Part shown: positions 24,782 to 32,857 of the stretch, piece by piece | How positions within the stretch are numbered: the stretch's first letter is position 1 | Layout of the letters: each line of letters opens with the position of its first letter | Made by a program: the position numbers and the translations under genes | Origin: Rhodospirillales bacterium | Lineage (GTDB): Bacteria; Pseudomonadota; Alphaproteobacteria; Rhodospirillales; Casp-alpha2 | Direction of reading: 5' to 3' | NCBI GenBank assembly: GCA_021775095.1 | Contig: JAJFII010000113.1 | Coordinates: 1 to 33,467 of the forward strand | Length of the DNA: 33,467 nucleotides | Notes under the pieces: generated by a model | Told to the model about the DNA's origin: nothing | The model's input: only the letters and a program-made list of their open reading frames with translations | Databases searched by the model: none

Positions 24782-25951
24782 ATGGCCCAACTTAATCTGC
24801 CGACGCCGGACGGTGCTCTGCAATTCTATGAGACGTCGTCACCGCGACAATTTGACACCTGTCGTGTTGGCGGGCTTCCGCGGATTGCCTATTCGGCCGT
24901 GCATGTGGTCAGTGACCCCTTGGCCGACAACGATCCGTGGCTTGACACGGCCATCGATTGGGACGCGACCATCGATTACCGCCGCCATATCTGGAAGCTG
25001 GGCCTGGGTGTTGCCGAAGCCATGGATACCGCACAACGGGGCATGGGCATGGATTGGGAGGCATCACTGGAACTGATCAAACGCTCCGTTGCGGCCTCTC
25101 AGGATTTCGATGGCGAGGCTCTGGTCGCCTGTGGGGTCGGTACGGATCACATAACGCCGAACCCGTCACTGAGCATGGATGAGATCATTGGTGCCTATGA
25201 ACAGCAGGTTGAAGCGGTTGAAGCAGCAGGTGGACGGATCATTTTGATGGCGAGCCGGGCCCTGGCGGCGGCGGCCAAAACGCCCGACGACTACCTTAAG
25301 GTCTATTCGCGAATTCTTGGCCAGTTAAAAGAGCCGGCGATCCTGCATTGGCTGGGCGAGATGTTTGATCCGGCATTGGCTGGCTATTGGGGCCATTCAG
25401 ACCACAGCATTGCAATGGACACCTGTCTTGAAGTGTTGCAGGCCAACACGGCCAATGTTGATGGCATAAAAATTTCCCTGTTGGATGACGCAAAGGAAAT
25501 CCAGATGCGACGCCGACTGCCGGAAGGGGTCGTGATGTATACGGGAGATGACTTTAATTACCCGGACCTGATTGCCGGTGATGAGGAAGGATATTCCCAC
25601 GCTTTGTTGGGCATATTCGACGCCATCGCGCCGGCCGCCAGCGCCGCCCTGCAGGCAATGGCCAATCAGGATATGAAAACCTATCATGACATTCTCGCCC
25701 CGACCGTGCCGTTATCGCGCCATATGTTCAGGCCACCGACCCGGTTTTACAAAACGGGAATTGTTTTCATGGCTTATCTGAACGGCCACCAGAAACATTT
25801 TACCATGATTGGCGGCCAGGAAAGTGCCCGGTCCCTGCAACATTTGTGCGAATTGTTCCGCCTAGCCGACAAGGCAGGGCTTCTTGAAAACCCCGAATTG
25901 GCAACGGCGCGCATGAAGGCCTTGTTATCGGTTCACGGCATCGATGGTTAG
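24782..25951 (+). CDS. DUF993 family protein, DapA-like (dihydrodipicolinate synthase / aldolase fold)
   Basis: This 389-residue protein fits the DUF993 group, relatives of class I aldolases of the DapA/NanA type. Family-like segments are RIAYSAVHVVSDPLADNDPW, FDGEALVACGVGTDH, ILHWLGEMFDPALAGYWG and DGIKISLLDD, in which Lys230 is the candidate Schiff-base lysine. Members often sit beside Gfo/Idh/MocA oxidoreductases and xylose-isomerase-like epimerases, as here, in uncharacterised sugar pathways. By analogy it may cleave a 2-keto acid to pyruvate and an aldehyde. It is followed after 2 bases by the epimerase gene. Confidence 0.85.
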   Translation: MAQLNLPTPDGALQFYETSSPRQFDTCRVGGLPRIAYSAVHVVSDPLADNDPWLDTAIDWDATIDYRRHIWKLGLGVAEAMDTAQRGMGMDWEASLELIKRSVAASQDFDGEALVACGVGTDHITPNPSLSMDEIIGAYEQQVEAVEAAGGRIILMASRALAAAAKTPDDYLKVYSRILGQLKEPAILHWLGEMFDPALAGYWGHSDHSIAMDTCLEVLQANTANVDGIKISLLDDAKEIQMRRRLPEGVVMYTGDDFNYPDLIAGDEEGYSHALLGIFDAIAPAASAALQAMANQDMKTYHDILAPTVPLSRHMFRPPTRFYKTGIVFMAYLNGHQKHFTMIGGQESARSLQHLCELFRLADKAGLLENPELATARMKALLSVHGIDG

Positions 25952-25953
25952 CT

Positions 25954-26793
25954 ATGCGGGATTTATCAACGGATACGGCCCAACTGTCACTCAATGCGGC
26001 GACCGTCCGCAAACGATGGAACCTCAGCCAGATTATTGACGGCTGCGCCCGCCACGGCATTGGCGGCATCGCCCCATGGCGGGATCAAGTGGCGGCCTGT
26101 GGCCTCGACATCGTTGCCCAACAAATTAAAGACGCCGGCCTGCGGGTCTCGGGATATTGCCGGGGCGGCATGTTCCCGGCTGGCACAGCAGCCCAGCGTG
26201 CGGCTAATATCGAAGACAATTTGCGCGCCGTTGATGAGGCGGTAACGCTCGGTTCCGAATGTCTGGTGCTGGTCGTTGGCGGGCTTGCCGAAGGGTTGAA
26301 AGACTTAAGTGTCGCCCGTGCCCAGGTCGACGATGGTATCGCCGCGATCCTTGACTATGCCCGCGCCAACAACATGCCTTTGGCGATCGAACCCTTGCAT
26401 CCCATGTACGCTGCCGACAGAGCCTGTGTAAACACCCTCAAACAGGCGCTCGACATCTGCGATCGAATGGGCAACGGGATTGGTGTAGCGGTTGATGTGT
26501 ATCACGTTTGGTGGGACCCGGAATTGCCAACTCAGATCGCCCGGGCCGGTCGAAACAGCCAAATTTTGGCCTTCCATGTGTGTGACTGGCTGGTTCCCAC
26601 ATCCGATATGCTGACCGACCGCGGCATGATGGGTGACGGTGTTATAGAAATTTCGAAAATAAGAAACTGGGTCGAGGCGGCCGGTTATGACGGACAATGT
26701 GAAGTCGAGATTTTTTCAGCGGAAAATTGGTGGAAAAAACACCCGGATGCGGTTTTAAAAACCTGTATTGAACGCCATCAGACAGTTGTCTAG
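25954..26793 (+). CDS. sugar phosphate isomerase/epimerase, xylose isomerase-like TIM barrel
   Basis: This 279-residue TIM-barrel protein carries the metal-binding pattern of the AP endonuclease 2 / xylose isomerase-like family: Glu in LAIEPLHP, Asp and His in GVAVDVYHVWWD, His in ILAFHVCDW and Glu in CEVEIFS. Such enzymes isomerise or epimerise keto sugars, inosose or hydroxypyruvate. The start follows the DUF993 stop by 2 bases, so it is translationally coupled and must serve the same pathway. The substrate is unknown. Confidence 0.9.
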   Translation: MRDLSTDTAQLSLNAATVRKRWNLSQIIDGCARHGIGGIAPWRDQVAACGLDIVAQQIKDAGLRVSGYCRGGMFPAGTAAQRAANIEDNLRAVDEAVTLGSECLVLVVGGLAEGLKDLSVARAQVDDGIAAILDYARANNMPLAIEPLHPMYAADRACVNTLKQALDICDRMGNGIGVAVDVYHVWWDPELPTQIARAGRNSQILAFHVCDWLVPTSDMLTDRGMMGDGVIEISKIRNWVEAAGYDGQCEVEIFSAENWWKKHPDAVLKTCIERHQTVV

Positions 26794-26867
26794 GAGCGTT
26801 ATTTGCGGTTCATTGATGCCCCATTGACGGTGATCGGATCGCCGGTTTATCTTTAAAACCGAGTGAA

Positions 26868-27779
26868 GTGCACAGGCTGGATTTTTCGACAATGGCAAAT
26901 CACATTCGCAACGGGCTGCGTTCCGATCTCGAAAATAACGGTTATTGCCTGGTGAAAAACCAGTTACCAGAACCCTTGATCGCGTGGTTAAAGTCGCAGG
27001 CGGCAGCGATATTACCCACCGTCGACGCTGCGCACAGGGAACGCAACCGATCCCAGGGAAGCCTCGTGCAATTGGCCGATTACCCGGAATTCGCAAAAAT
27101 CATCGGTGCCCCGGAAGTTCGTGCTGCAATGGCCGGCCTGGCGTTCCCGAACCCCCGCTTCAGCTCGGGATACCTGATCAGCAAACCGGCCCACAGCCCC
27201 TCCTTGTTTTGGCACCAGGATTGGTGGGCGTGGGATGACGCGATTTCCTACACACCGGAAATCGCCCAGGTTTTTGCGATGATATATCTGACCAACACGA
27301 CCGAGGAAAATGGCTGTCTGCGTGTCATCCCCGGCAGCCACCGGCGGGCCCATCCCCTGCACGCTTCCCTGCAAGCCCATGATGAAAGTTTGTCGCGGGT
27401 GGTTGATCCGCAAAACCTCCTATATCAAAACCATCGGGACGCCGTCGCCGTCGCCGTGCAAACTGGCGATATTGTGTTTGGCGACGCGCGTTTGTTACAC
27501 AGTACCTTCCCAAACAACAGTGACCAGGACCGCAGTCTTCTAACGCTCTGGTACCATCCGGACTTTGCCAATCTGCCGGCGGAAATCCGGGCAACTCTGC
27601 GGAAAATTTATGACCGCACAACCGGCGATACGGATCCGGCCGGCGACGATGCCATGACCCTGGATGAGTGGCCGGCAACGGCGCATTCTCTGGTCAGTGA
27701 TCTATTGATTCCAGATACAAAAGGCGTCAAAGCGCGCGCCTGGAACAGGGTTCCCCAGTGGCCATCGGTTGGTGATTAG
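26868..27779 (+). CDS. phytanoyl-CoA dioxygenase (PhyH)-family Fe(II)/2-oxoglutarate oxygenase
   Basis: This is a 303-residue oxygenase. The iron triad is His116 and Asp118 (WHQDWW) with His211 (RLLHST); Arg222 (DRSLLTLWY) should hold 2-oxoglutarate. The motif VIPGSHRRAHPL is typical of PhyH proteins. These hydroxylate or demethylate small molecules, including betaines, phosphonates and fatty acyl-CoA. A GTG start at 26868 is given; ATG 26892 is a close alternative and removes 8 residues. It lies 74 bases after the epimerase gene and may belong to the same transcript or begin its own. Confidence 0.88.
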   Translation: MHRLDFSTMANHIRNGLRSDLENNGYCLVKNQLPEPLIAWLKSQAAAILPTVDAAHRERNRSQGSLVQLADYPEFAKIIGAPEVRAAMAGLAFPNPRFSSGYLISKPAHSPSLFWHQDWWAWDDAISYTPEIAQVFAMIYLTNTTEENGCLRVIPGSHRRAHPLHASLQAHDESLSRVVDPQNLLYQNHRDAVAVAVQTGDIVFGDARLLHSTFPNNSDQDRSLLTLWYHPDFANLPAEIRATLRKIYDRTTGDTDPAGDDAMTLDEWPATAHSLVSDLLIPDTKGVKARAWNRVPQWPSVGD

Positions 27780-27983
27780 GAAATTGCCTGTGACGGGCCT
27801 ATCTGAATGTACATTGAACCGCCTTGAAAACGATACACAGATTTCAACTGAGTTTTCAGGTTGGCACGACTGCGTGTAAAATGCCATTAATTTTTATTGC
27901 TCGCGATGTCTGGACGGGAGCTTTCGCTTCGTACAATATACCGCCCGTTACGTGATTAAAAAGATCATCAATCAGGGAGATAT

Positions 27984-29087
27984 ATGATGAAAAGACGTGA
28001 ATTTATTAAAAAGGCTGGCACCGTTGCCGCAGTCGGCGGCGTTGCCGCGTCGACGACCTTCGCTGCGCCGGCAATTGCCCAGAAACGCACAGACATGGTT
28101 ATTGTCGCCACATGGGGACGTGATTTCCCCGGGTTGGGTACGGGTGCCCAACGGTTTGCCAAGCGGGTTTCTGATTTGACCGAAGGCCGTATCGCGGTGC
28201 AATATTTTGCTGCGGGTGAGCGCGTCGGCGCATTCGATTCCTTCGACGAAGTGGCTTCTGGTAACGCCCAGGCTTATCACGCCGCGGACTATTACTGGAA
28301 AGGCAAAAACCCGGCCTGGGCTTATTTCACGTCGGTGCCTTTTGGCTTGACCTATACGGAAATGTCCGCCTGGATCCACCACATGGGTGGCCAGCAGCTG
28401 TGGGACGAGTTGGCGGATGGTTATGGCCTCAAATGCCTGGCCTGCGGAAATTCCGGTGTTCAGATGGGCGGCTGGTTCAACAAAGAAATTGAGACCGCCG
28501 ATGATCTTAAGGGCCTGAAAATGCGTATTCCGGGCCTCGGTGGCGACGTCATGGCAAAACTGGGTGCTTCCCCGGTTTCTCTGCCGGGCGGTCAAATCTA
28601 TGAAAACCTGGTCTCCGGAGCGATTGATGCGACCGAGTGGGTCGGCCCCTGGAACGACTACTTTATGAAGTTCTACGAAGCAGCCAAATACTACTATTAC
28701 CCGGGCATGCACGAGCCAGGTGGGTTCCTGTCCCTGGGTATGAACAAAAAATGGTGGATGAGCTTGTCGAAAACCGACCAATTAATTATTGAAGCGGCTG
28801 CCGGCCAGGAAAATGACTACCTGATGGCCGAATATAACGCCAACAATGGAACCTTTTTGGCGAAGATGCTCAAAGAAAATGGCGTGCAATTGCGTCAATT
28901 CAGCGACGAAATCTATGACAGCTTTGGTGAAGCTGCAGAGGAAGTGTTTGAAGAAACGCGAGCCCACAGTGATCTGGTTGCCCGCGTTCATGACAGTTTC
29001 GTTACGGCACGTACGGAAGTTGGCGGCTGGAAGAACCTGTCCGAAGCCACCTATTATGCGCAGCGTAACCGCGTATTGGGCGTTTAA
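27984..29087 (+). CDS. TRAP transporter substrate-binding protein (DctP family, 2-oxoacid/TakP-like), Tat-exported
   Basis: This 367-residue periplasmic receptor has a twin-arginine signal (KRREFIKKAGTVAAV, cleavage near AIAQ). The mature protein contains LKGLKMRIPGLGG, where the Arg binds substrate carboxylate, and ATEWVGPWNDYFMKFYEAAK followed by YYYYPGMHEPGG. The latter block is typical of the subgroup that includes the 2-oxoacid receptor TakP and lactate receptors. GGGAG precedes two adjacent ATGs. The 204 bases upstream contain AATGTACATT (27806-27815), a perfect 10-bp palindrome, but none of the 18-bp TetR-type sites. A strong stem-loop follows the gene. Confidence 0.92.
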   Translation: MMKRREFIKKAGTVAAVGGVAASTTFAAPAIAQKRTDMVIVATWGRDFPGLGTGAQRFAKRVSDLTEGRIAVQYFAAGERVGAFDSFDEVASGNAQAYHAADYYWKGKNPAWAYFTSVPFGLTYTEMSAWIHHMGGQQLWDELADGYGLKCLACGNSGVQMGGWFNKEIETADDLKGLKMRIPGLGGDVMAKLGASPVSLPGGQIYENLVSGAIDATEWVGPWNDYFMKFYEAAKYYYYPGMHEPGGFLSLGMNKKWWMSLSKTDQLIIEAAAGQENDYLMAEYNANNGTFLAKMLKENGVQLRQFSDEIYDSFGEAAEEVFEETRAHSDLVARVHDSFVTARTEVGGWKNLSEATYYAQRNRVLGV

Positions 29088-29115
29088 TCGGTCACAGTCG
29101 TTAAGCAGATTGGAG

Positions 29116-29144
29116 CGGGGCTTTAAGCCCCGTTCCTTTGTTTT
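29116..29144 (+). terminator. stem-loop between TRAP receptor and membrane genes
   Basis: CGGGGCTT (29116-29123) and AAGCCCCG (29125-29132) form a perfect 8-bp stem with a single nominal loop base (a real loop would open a few pairs), followed by TTCCTTTGTTTT. This is a good rho-independent terminator, probably leaky, placing the receptor in excess over the membrane subunits. Confidence 0.75.
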
Positions 29145-29156
29145 GGGGGTAGCGTA

Positions 29157-30158
29157 ATGCCAATCGTTCTGATTCGCATTTTTGGCTGGTCGATTGTGAC
29201 TGTCCTCGTTGTTTTTCTTGTTAATAATTATCTTATGGTTTGGCGAGAATGGCCCGGCGTTCTGGCGGTTTTTGCTCACCACCAATTGTTTGGTGTCGAT
29301 GCCCTTAGTGACAGCCTGTCGAGTGAAGCCCTTGGAATGGCCTGGGGGCAACTGGTTGCCTATGGGGCGGCGGTAATTGTCGCCGTGATCTACGTCCAGC
29401 GGGGCGGGGAAAAAACCCTGCGTGAAGACAGCGATACTTTTACCGCCCTTGCCACCTACATCATTCGTGCCGCCTTCTGGATGGTCTTGCTGGTTGGCGC
29501 GACTGATGCATTGATCTCCTTTTTGCGGGTTGAAAATTTACTACATTTAATTACCGGTGAGGCGCTTGCGACGGAGCTAGGGCGACCGCAATTTCGGGCA
29601 CCAATGGTTCATGTGCCGCTGGTTTTATTGTCGATGGTTATTGCCGGTTTTACGCGCTCCTTGGGGTTCACCTGGTTGGCTTTGCTGGTTGTCGTTGCCG
29701 AATTATTAATAGTCTTCTCGCGGTTTGTTTTTTCTTATGAGCAGGCGTTTATGGGCGATTTGGTGCGGTTTTGGTATGCCGCACTGTTTTTGTTCGCCAG
29801 CGCCTATACCCTGCTCGAAGATGGCCACGTACGCGTTGATGTGCTTTACGCAAGCTTCAGCCGCAAAACCAAGGGCCTGATCAACGCCGTTGGATCCTTG
29901 GTTTTGGGGGCCTCCCTGTGCGCAGTTATTTTGACGCTGGGCATGGGCGGCAAGGCCAATATCATCAATAGCCCAATGCTGAGTTATGAGGTTTCCCAGT
30001 CGGGGTTCGGTATGTATGTCAAATACCTGATGGCCGGATTTTTGGCGATTTTTGCGATCTCCATGCTCATTCAATTTACCGCTTATATGTTGTCGGGTAT
30101 TGCCGATTATCGGGGCGACCCCGGCGGGCGTGCGTACGATGAAGACCCCGTTCATTAA
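29157..30158 (+). CDS. TRAP transporter small membrane subunit (DctQ-like), extended form
   Basis: This is a 333-residue membrane protein; classic DctQ is 160-220. The C-terminal half is the DctQ domain (FWYAALFLFASAYTLLEDGH, then VRVDVLYASFSRKTKGLINAV, with four helices). The N-terminal half adds about three hydrophobic helices and a loop. Extended DctQ proteins are known beside 2-oxoacid-type receptors. A GGGGG stretch lies 8 bases before the ATG. It ends 23 bases before the large subunit gene. Confidence 0.88.
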   Translation: MPIVLIRIFGWSIVTVLVVFLVNNYLMVWREWPGVLAVFAHHQLFGVDALSDSLSSEALGMAWGQLVAYGAAVIVAVIYVQRGGEKTLREDSDTFTALATYIIRAAFWMVLLVGATDALISFLRVENLLHLITGEALATELGRPQFRAPMVHVPLVLLSMVIAGFTRSLGFTWLALLVVVAELLIVFSRFVFSYEQAFMGDLVRFWYAALFLFASAYTLLEDGHVRVDVLYASFSRKTKGLINAVGSLVLGASLCAVILTLGMGGKANIINSPMLSYEVSQSGFGMYVKYLMAGFLAIFAISMLIQFTAYMLSGIADYRGDPGGRAYDEDPVH

Positions 30159-30181
30159 ATTTAAAAGAAACTGAAAATCCC

Positions 30182-32836
30182 ATGGAACTCGTATTTCTAA
30201 CCCTTTTGGTCCTGCTTATGGTCGGCGCGCTCGGCTCCGGATTTCCCGTTGCCTTTGCCCTGCCGGGTTCTGCAATCCTGACAATCGGACTTGCTGCCGG
30301 GTGTGGATATCTGTTTGCCGGCGACGCCAGTGCCTATTTTGCGCAAGGCGGACCGATCCAGTGGTTAAGTGCCGGGGTCACCAATTTCAGAGGGGTATAT
30401 TGGGAAGTTGAACGCGATACCCTGATCGCCATCCCGCTGTTTGTGTTTATGGGAATTATGCTGCAGCGCTCGAAAATTGCCGAAGACCTGCTGGTCACCA
30501 TGGCTCAGCTTTTTGGCCCGGTACCGGGGGGGCTCGGCATTTCCGTGGTTTTTGTCGGCGCTCTGTTGGCGGCGACAACCGGGATCGTTGGCGCGACCGT
30601 GGTTGCCATGGGATTGATTTCGCTTCCGGCCATGCTGCGTAATAATTATTCGAAGGCTTTGGCAACAGGAACGATTGCCGCATCAGGTACGCTCGGCCAG
30701 ATCATTCCGCCGTCCATCGTCCTGATTATTTTGGCCGATCAGTTGACCAGCGCCGTCGATCAGGCGGGGACCGCGCGAAAGGCACTGTATAAGGCATCGA
30801 CTGGCGAATTTTCCATGCCTTCGGAATTTGCGGTCGTTTCAACAAGCGCCGGCGATATGTTTCTGGGTGCATTTATTCCCGGTATTCTTCTTGTTCTGCT
30901 GTATATGGCCTTCATCCAAATCGTCGCCTTGCTGCGCCCCAAATTAGCTCCCGCCGTGCCCTTTGCAGGCAAATTGGACAAAAGGTTCCTGGGCCGGGTT
31001 CTATTGGTCCTGGTACCGCCCCTGGCGCTGATTTTTATCGTTCTCGGTTCAATCATCATGGGCGTTGCTACGGTCAATCAAGCTGGCGCAATTGGCGCGG
31101 TTGGGGCGATGATGATGGCCGGCTATCGATTGCGGGAGGGCCACAAACGGCAATATATCCCGGCGATCATGGCGATTGTCTCAATGGTCGCGATTATTGT
31201 GATCACCAGCAATTTTGAAACCAATATCAAGAACATCAAGACGTCTGAGGATGTTCTTGGCGTTACCCTGGCGATAATTTTTGTTTCCATCCTGATCGCC
31301 GCCATCGCCTGGAGCGGATGGCGGACCTATAAAATTGAGGACACACTGCGCGGTGTTATGGTAGAGACCGCCAAAACCACGTCGTTGGTTTTTATCATCC
31401 TGCTGGGTGCCGCCATGTTAACCTCGGCATTTCGTGGTTTTGGTGGTGAGGAACTGGTGCGCGAGTTTCTGACCGGATTGCCGGGTGGTTTTTGGGTTCA
31501 GTTTGTCATTGTTATGGCGGTTATTTTTGTTCTGGGGTTCTTTCTCGATTTCATTGAAATTGCCGTTGTCGTTGTTCCCATCGTCGCCCCCATCCTGTTG
31601 ATGGATCCATCGGCAAATGTGACCGCCGTGTGGTTGGGTGTGATGATCGGGCTGAATATTCAGACTTCGTTCCTGACGCCGCCCTTTGGCTTTGCATTGT
31701 TCTATTTGCGTGGCGTCGCTCCGGTGATTGTCAAAACTGTGGAAATGTATAAAGGGGTCGTCGCGTTTATCGGTTTGCAGTTGATCGCCTTGACCATCGT
31801 CGCCCTGTTCCCGCCTTTGGTCAATTATCTGCCAAATCGTGTTTCCCTCACCGCCGATACGGCACCACCACCGATCAATCCGCGGTTACAATATTGTATC
31901 GAACAACTGACCTTCGAAGACCTGGCGAGCAACAAAAATGAACTGATGGCGGCCATTTCGCAGGTCAGTAAACTTGATTACAGTTATCTGCCGAACAAAC
32001 TCAAGAAATCGACCACGGGCAGTTTTAAATCCACCTCTTCGGTTTATGGCAAACGGGACGCCGTGCTGGCGACACAGGTTCATTTGGATGCGGCGTCACC
32101 GGCCTATCGGCCGTTGCATCGTGAAGTTCGGGCCCTTGAAAAGAAAATACGGAAAATAAAGGCTGAATTGAAACAGCTGGCAACGGATATCAGCCGCCTT
32201 GATGCCGGCGATGAGACGACTAAACGTTTGATGTCGGCCAAAAGAGACGGTTTGCAGGCCGAAATGGACCAATTGGTGACAACCTTTCCGGGGAATTGGG
32301 AGGCCGAAAACGCCAGCTTTGTGAAGTTGCAAAAAGCCAATGACAAGGCGCGTGCCAGTTATAGAAAAGCCATGGACGAGGGTTATCTGCCGGTTATAGA
32401 GTTGCTTCGGATTGTTGAAGGCACGACTGCACTGGGTTCTCTTAGGGCCGGTATTGCCGATTTGGATTTTGTTATTTTTAATCTGCCGCCTGAGGAAGCC
32501 GCTGATAAGATATCGATCATATCCAAACAAGCCGGTACTGTGGAAGGAACCAGCGCCATAAAATCCGGCCTGACAAAAGTACGGCGAGCCATCAAGAGTA
32601 AAACACCCGACCCGGAAAAGGCAAAACAGGAACTGACAAAAACCTTGCGGGCCTTCGACAAAGAGATGGCGTGGCGCACCCGGGCGGTCAAAGATTTACT
32701 TCCCGATCTGACCCTCTATGAAGCGACGATCCGCAACACCATTGGCCTCCGCCAATTGCCAAAACTCCCGCAGGAACAAGCCTTAAAAGTTGCCAGTTGC
32801 AACGCCTCGCATCGGGATATTTCGTTGAGTTTCTAG
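30182..32836 (+). CDS. TRAP transporter large membrane subunit (DctM-like) with a C-terminal coiled-coil extension
   Basis: This is an 884-residue protein. Residues 1 to about 560 are the DctM ion-transporter domain, including FVFMGIMLQRSKIAEDLL, SGTLGQIIPPSIVLIILADQL and GLNIQTSFLTPPFGFALFYLRG, with two extra helices near 310-380 that make it longer than the usual 430. Residues about 565-884 are hydrophilic, with no membrane helix and a strong heptad-like segment near 645-705 (LEKKIRKIKAELKQLATDI and following). This tail matches no domain I can name; topology predicts it is soluble, probably cytoplasmic. The stop codon lies within a dispersed repeat arm (32833-32857), so the last codon or two may derive from insertion of that element. 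Confidence 0.9.
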   Translation: MELVFLTLLVLLMVGALGSGFPVAFALPGSAILTIGLAAGCGYLFAGDASAYFAQGGPIQWLSAGVTNFRGVYWEVERDTLIAIPLFVFMGIMLQRSKIAEDLLVTMAQLFGPVPGGLGISVVFVGALLAATTGIVGATVVAMGLISLPAMLRNNYSKALATGTIAASGTLGQIIPPSIVLIILADQLTSAVDQAGTARKALYKASTGEFSMPSEFAVVSTSAGDMFLGAFIPGILLVLLYMAFIQIVALLRPKLAPAVPFAGKLDKRFLGRVLLVLVPPLALIFIVLGSIIMGVATVNQAGAIGAVGAMMMAGYRLREGHKRQYIPAIMAIVSMVAIIVITSNFETNIKNIKTSEDVLGVTLAIIFVSILIAAIAWSGWRTYKIEDTLRGVMVETAKTTSLVFIILLGAAMLTSAFRGFGGEELVREFLTGLPGGFWVQFVIVMAVIFVLGFFLDFIEIAVVVVPIVAPILLMDPSANVTAVWLGVMIGLNIQTSFLTPPFGFALFYLRGVAPVIVKTVEMYKGVVAFIGLQLIALTIVALFPPLVNYLPNRVSLTADTAPPPINPRLQYCIEQLTFEDLASNKNELMAAISQVSKLDYSYLPNKLKKSTTGSFKSTSSVYGKRDAVLATQVHLDAASPAYRPLHREVRALEKKIRKIKAELKQLATDISRLDAGDETTKRLMSAKRDGLQAEMDQLVTTFPGNWEAENASFVKLQKANDKARASYRKAMDEGYLPVIELLRIVEGTTALGSLRAGIADLDFVIFNLPPEEAADKISIISKQAGTVEGTSAIKSGLTKVRRAIKSKTPDPEKAKQELTKTLRAFDKEMAWRTRAVKDLLPDLTLYEATIRNTIGLRQLPKLPQEQALKVASCNASHRDISLSF

Positions 32837-32857
32837 AGCGTGTCTTCCCTAATTGGA
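32833..32857. repeat. single copy of the dispersed repeat arm
   Basis: This matches the right arm of the palindromic element at 4675-4734 (read on the opposite strand) in 24 of 25 bases, including CTAGAGCG and CTTCCCTAATTGGA. No inverted partner was found nearby, so this is a half element. It supplies the TAG stop of the TRAP large subunit gene. Confidence 0.7.

Noticed and set aside
27806-27815. AATGTACATT palindrome before the TRAP operon as another TetR-type operator
   Set aside because: It is palindromic but differs in sequence and length from the 18-bp sites; a 10-bp palindrome alone is weak evidence.
27972-28781. Minus-strand frame of 269 codons
   Set aside because: It is antisense to the TRAP receptor gene and lacks family motifs.
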